Assembly: GCA_016212095.1 (NCBI GenBank)
Contig: JACRHH010000025.1
Coordinates: 1 to 64,000, forward strand
DNA: 64,000 nucleotides
Origin: Nitrospirota bacterium
GTDB lineage: Bacteria > Nitrospirota > Thermodesulfovibrionia > SZUA-242
Direction: 5' to 3'
This document shows, in pieces, positions 17,133 through 24,422 of the stretch (position 1 is the first letter of the stretch; the number at the start of each line of letters is the position of its first letter). Under the pieces are notes generated by a model. That model saw only the letters and a program-made list of their open reading frames with translations, was not told where the DNA came from and ran no database searches. Made by a program: the position numbers and the translations under genes.

Positions 17133-18476
17133 ATGGCGAATAACCTTCTGATAGTGGAAGATGAGGAAACCCTGCGCGGCTCCCTCACAAGGGTGCTTCA
17201 GCGCGAAGGCTACTCGGTTGACGGCGTTCCCAGCGCCGAAGCGGCGATTCAGGCGCTGGCCGAAAACGTGTACGACCTCATGATTACGGACATTATCCTG
17301 CCCGGCATGAGCGGCATGGAGCTTCTCAGGAAGGCAAAGGAGTTCGCGCCCGATCTGACCACAATCGTGATGACCGCCTACGCCTCCACCGAAACGGCTG
17401 TCGAGGCGCTTCGCTCAGGAGCCTACGACTACATCATGAAGCCGATCATCCACGAGGAGATCAAGAAAATCGTCAGCAATGCCCTCACGCAGAAGGCTCT
17501 TGTTGCGGAAAATGCCGTTCTAAGGCGGCAGATCGACCGGAAATTCAACTTCGATCGCGTGATAGGCGAAAGCGTAGCGATAAAGAGCGTTCTTGGCGAG
17601 ATAGCAAAAATTGCCGATACGCGAAGCAACGTGCTGATTACCGGCGAGACCGGAACCGGCAAGGAGCTTCTTGCTCGCGCCGTTCACTATGGAAGCAGGC
17701 GGCGGAACAATCCGTTCATACCCATCAACTGTAGCGCCATACCCGAACATCTTCTTGAATCCGAGCTGTTTGGTCACGCGCGCGGCGCGTTTACAAGCGC
17801 TTTCACGTCGAAGAAGGGCCTGTTCGAGGAGGCCGACGGCGGCTCGATATTCCTGGATGAAATAGGCGAGCTTCACCCCAACATGCAGGCAAAACTACTG
17901 CGCGTTCTTGAGGATCAGGAGATCAGGCCGGTTGGAAGCACGCAGTCGCGCAAGGTGGATGTGCGTATCATCAGCGCAACAAACCGCGACATAGAACAGG
18001 CTGTCGAAGTCGGCGATTTCCGCGAAGACCTCTACTACCGCATAAACGTTATCACCGTCACTCTTCCGCCGCTTCGCGAGCGCAACGGCGATGTCGTCAC
18101 CCTTGCCGAATTCTTCCTCCAGCGATTCGGGGCCGAGGTCGGGCGCGGCGTTAAAACGCTTTCCGACGAGGCGCGCAGGGCATTGTCGGCGTACAACTGG
18201 CCGGGAAACGTGCGCGAGCTTCAGAACGTGATTGAGCGGGCCGTGCTGATCTCCGATTCCGACACGATCATGCCGGAGCATCTGCCCCGCTGGACAAGCA
18301 GAAAAGACCCGTTCATGGGCGCGCAGGTCAGGAAGCAGCTCTCGATAGAAGACTACACCCGCGCCTTCATCATGGAATATCAGGACAGCTTCAGCGAGCA
18401 GCAGATTGCCGACATGCTCGGCATCACGAGGAAAACGCTGTGGGAAAAACGAAAAAAGTGGGATCTCAGGCGCTAA
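17133..18476 (+). CDS. Sigma-54-dependent response regulator (NtrC/CbrB-like)
   Basis: The 447-residue activator has a receiver (phospho-Asp53 in MITDIILPGMSG), an AAA+ domain (Walker A GETGTGKE near 170, Walker B GGSIFLDEIGEL) and a Fis-type helix-turn-helix (EQQIADMLGITRKTLWEKRK). The L1 loop that contacts sigma-54 reads GAFTSA instead of the near-invariant GAFTGA, a substitution of the second Gly by Ser. It forms one transcription unit with the SSS-kinase. No clear sigma-54 promoter was found in the window as its target. Confidence 0.94.
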   Translation: MANNLLIVEDEETLRGSLTRVLQREGYSVDGVPSAEAAIQALAENVYDLMITDIILPGMSGMELLRKAKEFAPDLTTIVMTAYASTETAVEALRSGAYDYIMKPIIHEEIKKIVSNALTQKALVAENAVLRRQIDRKFNFDRVIGESVAIKSVLGEIAKIADTRSNVLITGETGTGKELLARAVHYGSRRRNNPFIPINCSAIPEHLLESELFGHARGAFTSAFTSKKGLFEEADGGSIFLDEIGELHPNMQAKLLRVLEDQEIRPVGSTQSRKVDVRIISATNRDIEQAVEVGDFREDLYYRINVITVTLPPLRERNGDVVTLAEFFLQRFGAEVGRGVKTLSDEARRALSAYNWPGNVRELQNVIERAVLISDSDTIMPEHLPRWTSRKDPFMGAQVRKQLSIEDYTRAFIMEYQDSFSEQQIADMLGITRKTLWEKRKKWDLRR

Positions 18477-19171
18477 GCCCGCTCCGGACTGGCGAAAGCC
18501 CGTGCCGGGTTGGCGAACTCCCGCGCCATGGCGTTTCATGGTCGGCGGATGCGCTGAAAGAGATACGCGAGAAAATTGTGGTTGAGACGCAAGATATTGC
18601 GTCTCCACAAAATATTGCGTCTCCACAAAACGTAAAACCGCCATCCGACGACGACATGTTCAGGGCGGCCATGTCCGATGTGCATGAGTTTCCGGAGTTC
18701 CGCACGCTAGAACATCGCGCCACCCGACGCGCTCCGCGATCTCATCCGGCGGATTTTTCCGGCGAAGACCTCGATGCGGAACTTGCCTTGTTCATCGACG
18801 GGCGCGCGCGCATAGACATAAGCCAGACAAGCGAATACGTTCAGTGGAGCGCCCGCGATGTCAGCCCCGATTTCTGCCGCGACCTCCATGCCGGGCGGAT
18901 TCCGGCGCAGGACAGCCTCGACCTGCACGGCTTCACCCTCGACGACGCCCGTCCGGCGCTCGAAACCTTCGTGCGCGACGCCGTAAGGCGCGGACTTCGA
19001 TGCGTGAACATCGTGCATGGCCGCGGGCTCCGTTCGCCGTTGGGGCCGGTGCTGAAGGAAAATATCCGCAGGTGGATTTCGTTCGGCCCGCTCGGAAAAG
19101 TTGTCATGGCCTACGCAACCGCCCCCTCCGCCGACGGCGGCGCCGGGGCCACGTATCTGCTGCTGCGATGA
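18440..19171 (+). CDS. Smr-domain protein (putative DNA/RNA nuclease)
   Basis: The 243-residue protein resembles the YdaL/SmrA group. It has a short basic start (MGKTKK), a DDDMFRAAMSDV segment typical of the family, and a C-terminal Smr domain. That domain has the motifs SLDLHGFTLDDA and NIVHGRGLRSPLG, followed by LKENIRRWI. A GTG at 18440 gives the family-like start and overlaps the end of the NtrC gene by 37 bases. Residues about 52-64 (DIASPQNIASPQN) come from a tandem-duplicated palindromic insert. Known Smr domains are endonucleases or nicking enzymes. Confidence 0.8.
   Translation: MGKTKKVGSQALSPLRTGESPCRVGELPRHGVSWSADALKEIREKIVVETQDIASPQNIASPQNVKPPSDDDMFRAAMSDVHEFPEFRTLEHRATRRAPRSHPADFSGEDLDAELALFIDGRARIDISQTSEYVQWSARDVSPDFCRDLHAGRIPAQDSLDLHGFTLDDARPALETFVRDAVRRGLRCVNIVHGRGLRSPLGPVLKENIRRWISFGPLGKVVMAYATAPSADGGAGATYLLLR
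18576..18629. repeat. Palindromic repeat with 18-bp tandem copy inside the Smr gene
   Basis: GAGACGCAA (18584-18592), four bases, then TTGCGTCTC (18597-18605) form a perfect 9-bp stem, extended by TTGTGG/CCACAA on the outside. The right arm ATATTGCGTCTCCACAAA is duplicated in tandem (18594-18611 and 18612-18629). Both copies are in frame and code for the linker DIASPQ-NIASPQ. Confidence 0.85.
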
Positions 19172-20043
19172 ACAGGCCCGTTAAGATACTGTTGAAGTCT
19201 GCCGTATTGGTTCTGCTTGCGACCATGGCGTTTCCGTCAATGGCAGCGGCTGAAACCTACCAGTTCTACGATCGGGACGGAACCATGATCGTCACGAACA
19301 GGAAGTCCGATCTGCCGGAATCCGGGCCGGTCAAGGTGCTTTCGTCATACAACAGGCCAACAGGCAAGGCATCGGCGCCGCCGCCCGATCCCACGGTCAC
19401 GGTTGTTGGCAGGGCCAGTCATGCCCGGCCTGTCGCGCCCGCGCCTGAGCCGTTGGTCGAGTTGGTGAAATTCACGTATTACGATGTCTGCGGCAAGACG
19501 GCGGACGAGGCGTTGAGCAAGACCCTTCAGCAGGGGCCATACGATTCGGGCGAGGGCAGGCGTTATCCCGGTCAGACCAAATGGACAATGGGATGGGGGT
19601 ATCGCCTTACCTATGACGCCAGGCACGAGGTATCCGCCGGAAAGGTGCGGGTGTTGGCCGACGTGCATGACGTTGACGTTTTCTCGGACGTGGAGGTCAC
19701 GCTTCCGAGGCTTGCGCCGGGATGCCGCCTGCCCGACAACGAGCGCAGCGAGTGGGATCGGGTTATAGGTGTGCTTCGCAATCACGAGATGGATCATGTG
19801 AGCCTGGTGCTGGATCACGGCAGCCTTGAGGCCATGGCAAACGGCATTGCGGGAGCGCGGGAGTATGTCATGAACGCGACCGGCAATCTCGATGCCGAGG
19901 TGCGCAAGGCGGTTGAGCGCGACACGCACAATGCCGGCGCGCCGTGGCTGAAACGCATAAGGGAACTGAACGACGAATACGACCGCATCACCGATCACGG
20001 AATCAGGAACGAACAGCGCGACGCGTTTTTCGATTCGCTGTGA
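19168..20043 (+). CDS. Secreted DUF922-like zinc protease candidate
   Basis: The 291-residue protein begins with a signal peptide (residues 1-27, ending FPSMAAAE). A short DUF4124-like stretch (TYQFYDRDGTMIVTNRKSDL) and a Pro-rich linker follow. The C-terminal domain contains HEMDH, an HExxH zinc-binding motif, in VLRNHEMDHVSLVLDH, and resembles the DUF922 family of predicted secreted metalloproteases. The ATG overlaps the Smr stop by four bases. Proteolysis is inferred from the motif only; the substrate is unknown. Confidence 0.7.
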   Translation: MNRPVKILLKSAVLVLLATMAFPSMAAAETYQFYDRDGTMIVTNRKSDLPESGPVKVLSSYNRPTGKASAPPPDPTVTVVGRASHARPVAPAPEPLVELVKFTYYDVCGKTADEALSKTLQQGPYDSGEGRRYPGQTKWTMGWGYRLTYDARHEVSAGKVRVLADVHDVDVFSDVEVTLPRLAPGCRLPDNERSEWDRVIGVLRNHEMDHVSLVLDHGSLEAMANGIAGAREYVMNATGNLDAEVRKAVERDTHNAGAPWLKRIRELNDEYDRITDHGIRNEQRDAFFDSL

Positions 20044-20100
20044 AACTTCTATCTTATTTCAGGTCATCCTTGGAAGACTATTTTTCGGGGGAAGGTCACT

Positions 20101-20128
20101 GTAGGGGCGGTTCGCGAACCGCCCCTAC
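20101..20128. repeat. Perfect 28-bp palindrome ending the ykgJ-like gene
   Basis: GTAGGGGCGGTTCG is followed by its exact reverse complement CGAACCGCCCCTAC. The minus-strand TAG of the YkgJ-family gene (20127-20125) lies inside it. It separates two convergent genes. Confidence 0.88.
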
Positions 20129-20808
20129 TTCTTGTCGAATATCGCCTTCAGGCGCGGAAGCGCTTCAATGGCGGCGGCCAGACGCATCCGGAACACGGCT
20201 TCGGTGCTCATGCGGGCGGCGTCTTCCGGCTGGATGCCCGGCGGAGGCAGATCGCAGTTGTAGACCAGCATCCCGAAAACAGACCTGAAGAGGCTTTTAT
20301 CCGCCATGCCGATCTCTTCAGCTTCGTTGATGAAGCTCACCCATATTTCCCACATGCTGTCGTAGAGATCGGTTGACTGTTCGGCGCGGAAACGGCGAGT
20401 TGAATTGTTGACTCCGGACTCGAATCCGGTGCAGGGGTTCTCGTCGAGCAGAACGTAACGGAAACCGCTGTCGTACAGCTTGCCTAGCGGGAACAGGCGG
20501 CATACAAGCGGGCGCACCGAGTAGATGGAGCAGTTTCTGCTGTTCAGAAAGCGGCAGCCGCGTTCACGGTTAATTGTGAACAGCGGAAAACCGGTGTTTG
20601 GGTCGTGAGACTCTTCCAGATAATCGTCTTCGAGCCTGTCGAATGAAATGCCGGTGAATGCGCTGATCTTCTGTATCTCGAATGGACTTAGAACCAGCGG
20701 GTGGCCGGTGGTGCAGCAGCGCATGTCGCAGGTGTCGGAGGTGCAACGGAAGGTGAATTCATGATTTTCCGGCAATGACCGGAGAGAATCGGCGGTTTGT
20801 GTGCTCAT
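20125..20808 (-). CDS. YkgJ-family cysteine-cluster protein
   Basis: The 227-residue protein has the YkgJ-type cysteine pattern, a predicted Zn or Fe-S binding site. Visible pieces are FRCTSDTCDMRCC near residue 20, CRFLNSRNCSIYSVRPLVCR around 108-127 and a later Cys in DENPCTGF. The RPxxCRxFPLG motif is diagnostic. The exact biochemical role of the family is unsettled. The start overlaps the stop of the receiver-SHOCT gene by four bases, so the two are co-translated. The stop is supplied by the palindrome at 20101-20128. Confidence 0.82.
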   Translation of the reverse strand: MSTQTADSLRSLPENHEFTFRCTSDTCDMRCCTTGHPLVLSPFEIQKISAFTGISFDRLEDDYLEESHDPNTGFPLFTINRERGCRFLNSRNCSIYSVRPLVCRLFPLGKLYDSGFRYVLLDENPCTGFESGVNNSTRRFRAEQSTDLYDSMWEIWVSFINEAEEIGMADKSLFRSVFGMLVYNCDLPPPGIQPEDAARMSTEAVFRMRLAAAIEALPRLKAIFDKK

Positions 20809-21386
20809 TGCTGTTTCCTGTCGTTTCCTGAACGTGTTGCGGACGTTTCGGCTGATCCGTTCATGATTTTTGACTTGAGGCGGGCGAATTCTTCGTCGTC
20901 AACCACGCCAAGCTCTCTTAAACGGGCCAAGCGTTCGAGGCTGCTTATCGCGTCGCCGTTTTCGGGGCCGCCGCGAAGCTTTTCCAGCAGGAACCGATTC
21001 TGCGCGATCAACTGCGTGCGCTTGAATGCGTTTCCCACGGTTACGAGCATCTCCTCAAGCCTGAACGGCTTGGTGACATAATCGTAGGCTCCCTCATGCA
21101 CAGCCTCAAGAGCGCTCTGAAGCGTTGCAAATGCGGTTATGATGACAACCGACGTGTCGGGGTCGAGCGACAGCGCGCGCTTGAGCACATCCAGTCCGCT
21201 TGCGCCAGGCATCTTCAGATCGGTGATAATGAGGTCGAACCTGCCGTGCAGTATCCTGTCCATCGCCTGATTGCCGTCCGTTGCGGTCTCAACCTTGTAT
21301 CCTTCGCGCGTGATGATGTCGGCCACGACATCGCGCACGCTCTCGTCGTCATCGGCGATCAAGACCCTGAAATCCCGTTTTTCCAT
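20805..21386 (-). CDS. Response regulator with C-terminal SHOCT-like domain
   Basis: The 193-residue protein has an NtrC-type receiver (acidic pocket DDD at 12-14, phospho-acceptor Asp56 in LIITDLKMP, Thr in VIITAFAT, Lys in YVTKPF). After a linker helix comes a SHOCT-like segment (SLERLARLRELGVVDDEEFA) in place of a DNA-binding domain. SHOCT segments usually mediate oligomerisation. It is divergent from an NtrB-like kinase 134 bases away, which is the obvious partner. Confidence 0.85.
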   Translation of the reverse strand: MEKRDFRVLIADDDESVRDVVADIITREGYKVETATDGNQAMDRILHGRFDLIITDLKMPGASGLDVLKRALSLDPDTSVVIITAFATLQSALEAVHEGAYDYVTKPFRLEEMLVTVGNAFKRTQLIAQNRFLLEKLRGGPENGDAISSLERLARLRELGVVDDEEFARLKSKIMNGSAETSATRSGNDRKQQ

Positions 21387-21450
21387 AAGAACGCATACTC
21401 CATTGGCTGCATTGATACGGGCTAATATTTACACGGCGTCCGGTTCCCCG

Positions 21451-21466
21451 ATTCCGGATTCGGAAT
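21451..21466. promoter_or_regulatory. Inverted repeat between divergent regulator and kinase
   Basis: ATTCCG, four bases, then CGGAAT form a perfect inverted repeat in the 134-base space between the minus-strand receiver gene and the plus-strand kinase. It could be a shared operator. The pairing is short, so chance is possible. Confidence 0.3.
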
Positions 21467-21520
21467 TATAACAAATACGGGAGGCTTTATTTTATTTTTC
21501 TTTTACCGATCAGCTTATTT

Positions 21521-23137
21521 ATGGTGAAACGAGAACGCAAAAACAAGTCTTCCGGCAAGAACGATCTTCATCCAAAAAGGCTAAAACAACTTCATGCGCT
21601 GACGCGAAGGATTGCGCCGATTCTCGATCTGGATACGCTTCTGACCGAGATATACCGCGAGACGCTGGTGCTGTTTGCAACACGCGACGCCGCAATAGTG
21701 CTGAACGACGACGGTGAGGTGCAGGGCGCCGACTGGCTTCTGCGCTCCCGCAGGAGCGACGGTTTCCGCAATCTGAGGCTGGATACCCGGCGTCCGGGTG
21801 GCGGACGTTACATCGCCGGAATGGACAGGGCCGTATGCATAGACGACATATTCGAGGTTGACGGACTGACAGCCGCTTCCTCCGCGCGCATCGTGGGCGA
21901 TGCTCCCAGGTCTGTTCTTGCCGCGCCGATCAAGGTCGATGGAGAAACGGTCGGGCTTCTTGCCGCGGGACGCAATCTGGGAACCGGCTTCAGCGCCGAG
22001 GAACTGCACCTGATGGATGTGTATTCCGGGCATGTTTCCACCGCTATTCGCAATGCATTCATGTACAGGCGCGAGCGGCTGTCCAGTATCGAGTGGATCA
22101 AGGCGCTGGATGCGCTAAACGACGGCATCCTTGTGCATGACGGGGCGAACCGCATTCTGCGCGTAAACCAGAAGTTCGCCGAGATCGTCGGTCTGCCGCT
22201 TTCCGATCTGACAGGCATCTCCTGTTCCGCTCTGCCTGGCGGAAGCGCCGGTTCATGCCCATACTGCGCCGATTCGTCACAAAATCGATCCGCCGGGTCT
22301 GGTGTGGCCACGTTTCAGGTGAACGACGAGCTTGGCGGCCTGCACAGCGTGGTGCATGTGGTCAAATCCGGTAACGGCGACAAGACAGCCGCATGGAACG
22401 GAAGTCTTGAAACGCTTGCGGGCTTCATAAGCGGAATAGCGCATGAGGTGAAAAGCCCGATCACCGGAATAATAGGCTACAGCGAACTAGCGCTTGAGAA
22501 TGTGCGCGACAAAAAGGGTTCCGACGACAAGATTACGGACTATCTGAACAGGATTCATTCTGAGGGCAACCGCGCCTATCGAGTTATTCACGATCTGCTG
22601 TACTTTGCCCGCAGACAGCCGTCCGAAAGCGGCAGGGTCAGGGTGAACGATTTGCTGGCGGCGCTTCTTGAATCGGAGGCGCGCAGGATCGAGAAAAACG
22701 GGATAACGTTGAAAACGTCGATGGGGCAGCCGCCGGACGTCTGGGGCGATCCGCGCCAGATTCAGCAGGTTTTCGCCAATGTGCTCAGCAACGCCATTCA
22801 GGCGCTTCTGCTTGTTGATGGAGAGCGAGTTCTTGGCATAGAAACCGCAGGTGACGACGGCGGCGTGAGGGTTGTGATAAGAGACACCGGCCCAGGCATT
22901 CCTGCCGCAATGCTGAACCGGGTGTTCGATCCGTTTTACAGCACCGGCAATTTCGGCGACGGCATCGGTCTTGGCCTGAGCGTGGCCTATGGCATTGTGA
23001 ATTCACACGGCGGAGAGATTTCTGTGTCGTCGCGCGGCAGGGGAACGGAAGTTGACATAAGGCTTCCACAGCGCAAGGGGCTTGCCGAGCATCAGGCCGA
23101 TCAGGCTGAAAAACTTGACAAAGACTCCGGCGATTGA
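21521..23137 (+). CDS. Cytosolic sensor histidine kinase (GAF-PAS-HisKA)
   Basis: The 538-residue kinase has no membrane segment. An N-terminal coiled coil leads into a GAF domain (about 25-190), then a degenerate PAS domain (about 200-260) that includes a small cysteine cluster (SCSALPGGSAGSCPYC). An NtrB-like core follows: HisKA with His308 (SGIAHEVKSPITGIIGYSEL) and HATPase_c (FANVLSNAIQALL, RDTGPGIP, GDGIGLGLSVAYG). It is divergent from the receiver-SHOCT protein and probably phosphorylates it. The cysteines may bind metal or sense redox state; that is inference. Confidence 0.9.
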   Translation: MVKRERKNKSSGKNDLHPKRLKQLHALTRRIAPILDLDTLLTEIYRETLVLFATRDAAIVLNDDGEVQGADWLLRSRRSDGFRNLRLDTRRPGGGRYIAGMDRAVCIDDIFEVDGLTAASSARIVGDAPRSVLAAPIKVDGETVGLLAAGRNLGTGFSAEELHLMDVYSGHVSTAIRNAFMYRRERLSSIEWIKALDALNDGILVHDGANRILRVNQKFAEIVGLPLSDLTGISCSALPGGSAGSCPYCADSSQNRSAGSGVATFQVNDELGGLHSVVHVVKSGNGDKTAAWNGSLETLAGFISGIAHEVKSPITGIIGYSELALENVRDKKGSDDKITDYLNRIHSEGNRAYRVIHDLLYFARRQPSESGRVRVNDLLAALLESEARRIEKNGITLKTSMGQPPDVWGDPRQIQQVFANVLSNAIQALLLVDGERVLGIETAGDDGGVRVVIRDTGPGIPAAMLNRVFDPFYSTGNFGDGIGLGLSVAYGIVNSHGGEISVSSRGRGTEVDIRLPQRKGLAEHQADQAEKLDKDSGD

Positions 23138-23144
23138 GTATAAA
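23115..23144 (+). promoter_or_regulatory. tRNA-Val promoter
   Basis: TTGACA (23115-23120) and TATAAA (23139-23144) are separated by 18 bases, and the expected start is 5-8 bases before the tRNA. The -35 box lies inside the end of the kinase gene. Confidence 0.75.
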
Positions 23145-23156
23145 TATTCTCCCTTC

Positions 23157-23232
23157 GGGCGGTTAGCTCAGCCGGGAGAGCGCAGCCCTTACAAGGCTGA
23201 TGTCACAGGTTCGATCCCTGTACCGCCCACCA
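23157..23232 (+). tRNA. tRNA-Val (anticodon TAC)
   Basis: The 76-base cloverleaf has acceptor GGGCGGT/ACCGCCC, a D arm GCTCAGCCGGGAGAGC and an anticodon stem CAGCC/GGCTG with loop CTTACAA (anticodon TAC). The T arm is ACAGG-TTCGATC-CCTGT, with encoded CCA at the end. It reads GUA and related Val codons. Confidence 0.97.
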
Positions 23233-23328
23233 TTAGGGCAGCACCAAAAGGATCGCCGGTACGGTTGCTCAGGGGAATGTTGATGGCGTAACTCCTCACC
23301 GAGCGCGATTAAAGCGCGTCAGGTTTGC

Positions 23329-23405
23329 GGGGTGGTAGTTCAATCGGTTAGAGCACCGGCCTGTCACGTCGGAAGTTGCGGGTTCGAGTCCCGTCCGCCC
23401 CGCCA
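23329..23405 (+). tRNA. tRNA-Asp (anticodon GTC)
   Basis: The 77-base cloverleaf has acceptor GGGGTGG/CCGCCCC (one G-T pair), an anticodon loop CTGTCAC (anticodon GTC), T arm GCGGG-TTCGAGT-CCCGT, discriminator G and encoded CCA. It lies 96 bases after tRNA-Val and probably shares its promoter. Confidence 0.97.
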
Positions 23406-23415
23406 TTAAACGACA

Positions 23416-23447
23416 AGAGCCTGCCTTCATGGCAGGCTCTTTTTTAT
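23416..23447 (+). terminator. Intrinsic terminator of the tRNA operon
   Basis: AGAGCCTGCC and GGCAGGCTCT form a perfect 10-bp stem with loop TTCAT, followed by a run of T (TTTTTTATT). It lies 11 bases after tRNA-Asp. Confidence 0.93.
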
Positions 23448-23500
23448 TCCGCCGATAAGGTTGACACGTTCTGTTTTGTATGAAACCACAGCAGTGACGG

Positions 23501-23512
23501 TATAATGTCGAT
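23501..23512 (+). promoter_or_regulatory. TATAAT box placing the start site at an ATG
   Basis: A perfect TATAAT (23501-23506) is followed by six bases and the ATG at 23513, so transcription would begin at the start codon. A weak TTGTAT lies 19 bases upstream. No ribosome-binding site precedes the gene. Confidence 0.45.
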
Positions 23513-23740
23513 ATGTATGTTCTGATTGACACATTGAAGATTTATGAGCGGCTCAAGGACGCCGATCTTCCCGACAAGGCGGCCAAGGAGATAACTGAGG
23601 TTTTCAAGGATATTATCGAAAACAATCTTGCAACAAAACGTGACCTGAAAGAACTTGAATTACGGCTGACCGTCAAGCTTGGCGCCATCATGACAGCAGG
23701 GGTTGCAGCTATAGCCGCCATTGTAAAACTGGCCAGATAA
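23513..23740 (+). CDS. Small coiled-coil protein with C-terminal membrane anchor
   Basis: The 75-residue protein begins with a helix-forming segment (LIDTLKIYERLKDADLP), has a coiled coil containing NNLATKRDLKELELRLTVKL, and ends in a hydrophobic anchor (GAIMTAGVAAIAAIVKLAR). It matches the general pattern of the DUF1640/CCDC90-like bacterial proteins, whose function is not established. Transcription probably starts at its ATG. Confidence 0.75.
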   Translation: MYVLIDTLKIYERLKDADLPDKAAKEITEVFKDIIENNLATKRDLKELELRLTVKLGAIMTAGVAAIAAIVKLAR

Positions 23741-23880
23741 CAAGCACTGCCCACAAACGCCGCGAATATCCGCATATTGCCCTTCCGGATTTAGTTGCGC
23801 CTCCACCTGTTATCCTCTACAATCGTTCTGTATTCAAGTCCGTTATGCGCGGAATAATCCTGTCTGCAAGGAGGGCAGCC

Positions 23881-24327
23881 ATGTCTAGCGTAAGCGAATC
23901 AATCGATATCGACATGCCTGTGGAAAAAGTCTTCGGATACGTAACAGATCCGGCCAACTGGACGCGGTATGTCACAAGTCTTACCGACGTCCGCGATTTT
24001 TCGTCGCCTGACGTTCATCGGGGAACTTCCTTCGTGTGGGAGTATCGTATGCTCGGCATGAAGTTTGGCGGCAAGGGCGTGGTTGAAGAGTTCGAGCAGA
24101 ACCGCAAGTTTTCCATGAAGATGGAAGGCGGAATGCCGATTGTCGAAAGCTTCGAGTTCGACGGCATGGACGGCGGCAAGACGAAAATGACCTTCGCCAT
24201 CGAATACGAAATCCCCAACCGCGTGCTTTCGATGGTTGCGAATAGCTCCATAGTCGAGGGTTTGAACGCGAAAGAAGTGAAAAGCGTGCTCGACAAGGTG
24301 AAGACTCTCTGCGAGGCGCAGACGTAG
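23881..24327 (+). CDS. SRPBCC/START-like domain protein
   Basis: The 148-residue protein has the pattern of the polyketide cyclase/dehydrase (SRPBCC) fold: ESIDIDMPVEKVFGYVTDPANW at the N-terminus, strands through VVEEFEQNRKFSMKM, and a long C-terminal helix (AKEVKSVLDKVKTLCEA). The fold forms a hydrophobic ligand pocket; the ligand is unknown. The ATG at 23881 has AAGGAGGG five bases before it and is preferred to an in-frame start at 23845. Confidence 0.8.
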   Translation: MSSVSESIDIDMPVEKVFGYVTDPANWTRYVTSLTDVRDFSSPDVHRGTSFVWEYRMLGMKFGGKGVVEEFEQNRKFSMKMEGGMPIVESFEFDGMDGGKTKMTFAIEYEIPNRVLSMVANSSIVEGLNAKEVKSVLDKVKTLCEAQT

Positions 24328-24335
24328 ACATGCAT

Positions 24336-24358
24336 GGGGCGGCCCGCCGGGCCGCCCC
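24336..24358. repeat. GC-rich hairpin after the SRPBCC gene
   Basis: GGGGCGGCCC and GGGCCGCCCC form a perfect 10-bp stem with a 3-base loop, nine bases after the stop. There is no T-tract; it may act as a transcript-end structure or be another palindromic repeat. Confidence 0.65.
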
Positions 24359-24422
24359 AAAGCGCCATCCTGATATGATCCGCGTCATGTGAATGTTATT
24401 CCGTTCCGGTTTATCATGATTC

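Noticed and set aside
18844-19167. Longer N-terminus for the DUF922-like protein
   Set aside because: It would run inside the Smr gene; the ATG at 19168 starts a clean signal peptide and overlaps the Smr stop by four bases.
23461-23506. TTGACA at 23461 paired with TATAAT at 23501 as one promoter
   Set aside because: The spacing is 34 bases, far too long for sigma-70; only the TATAAT part was kept.
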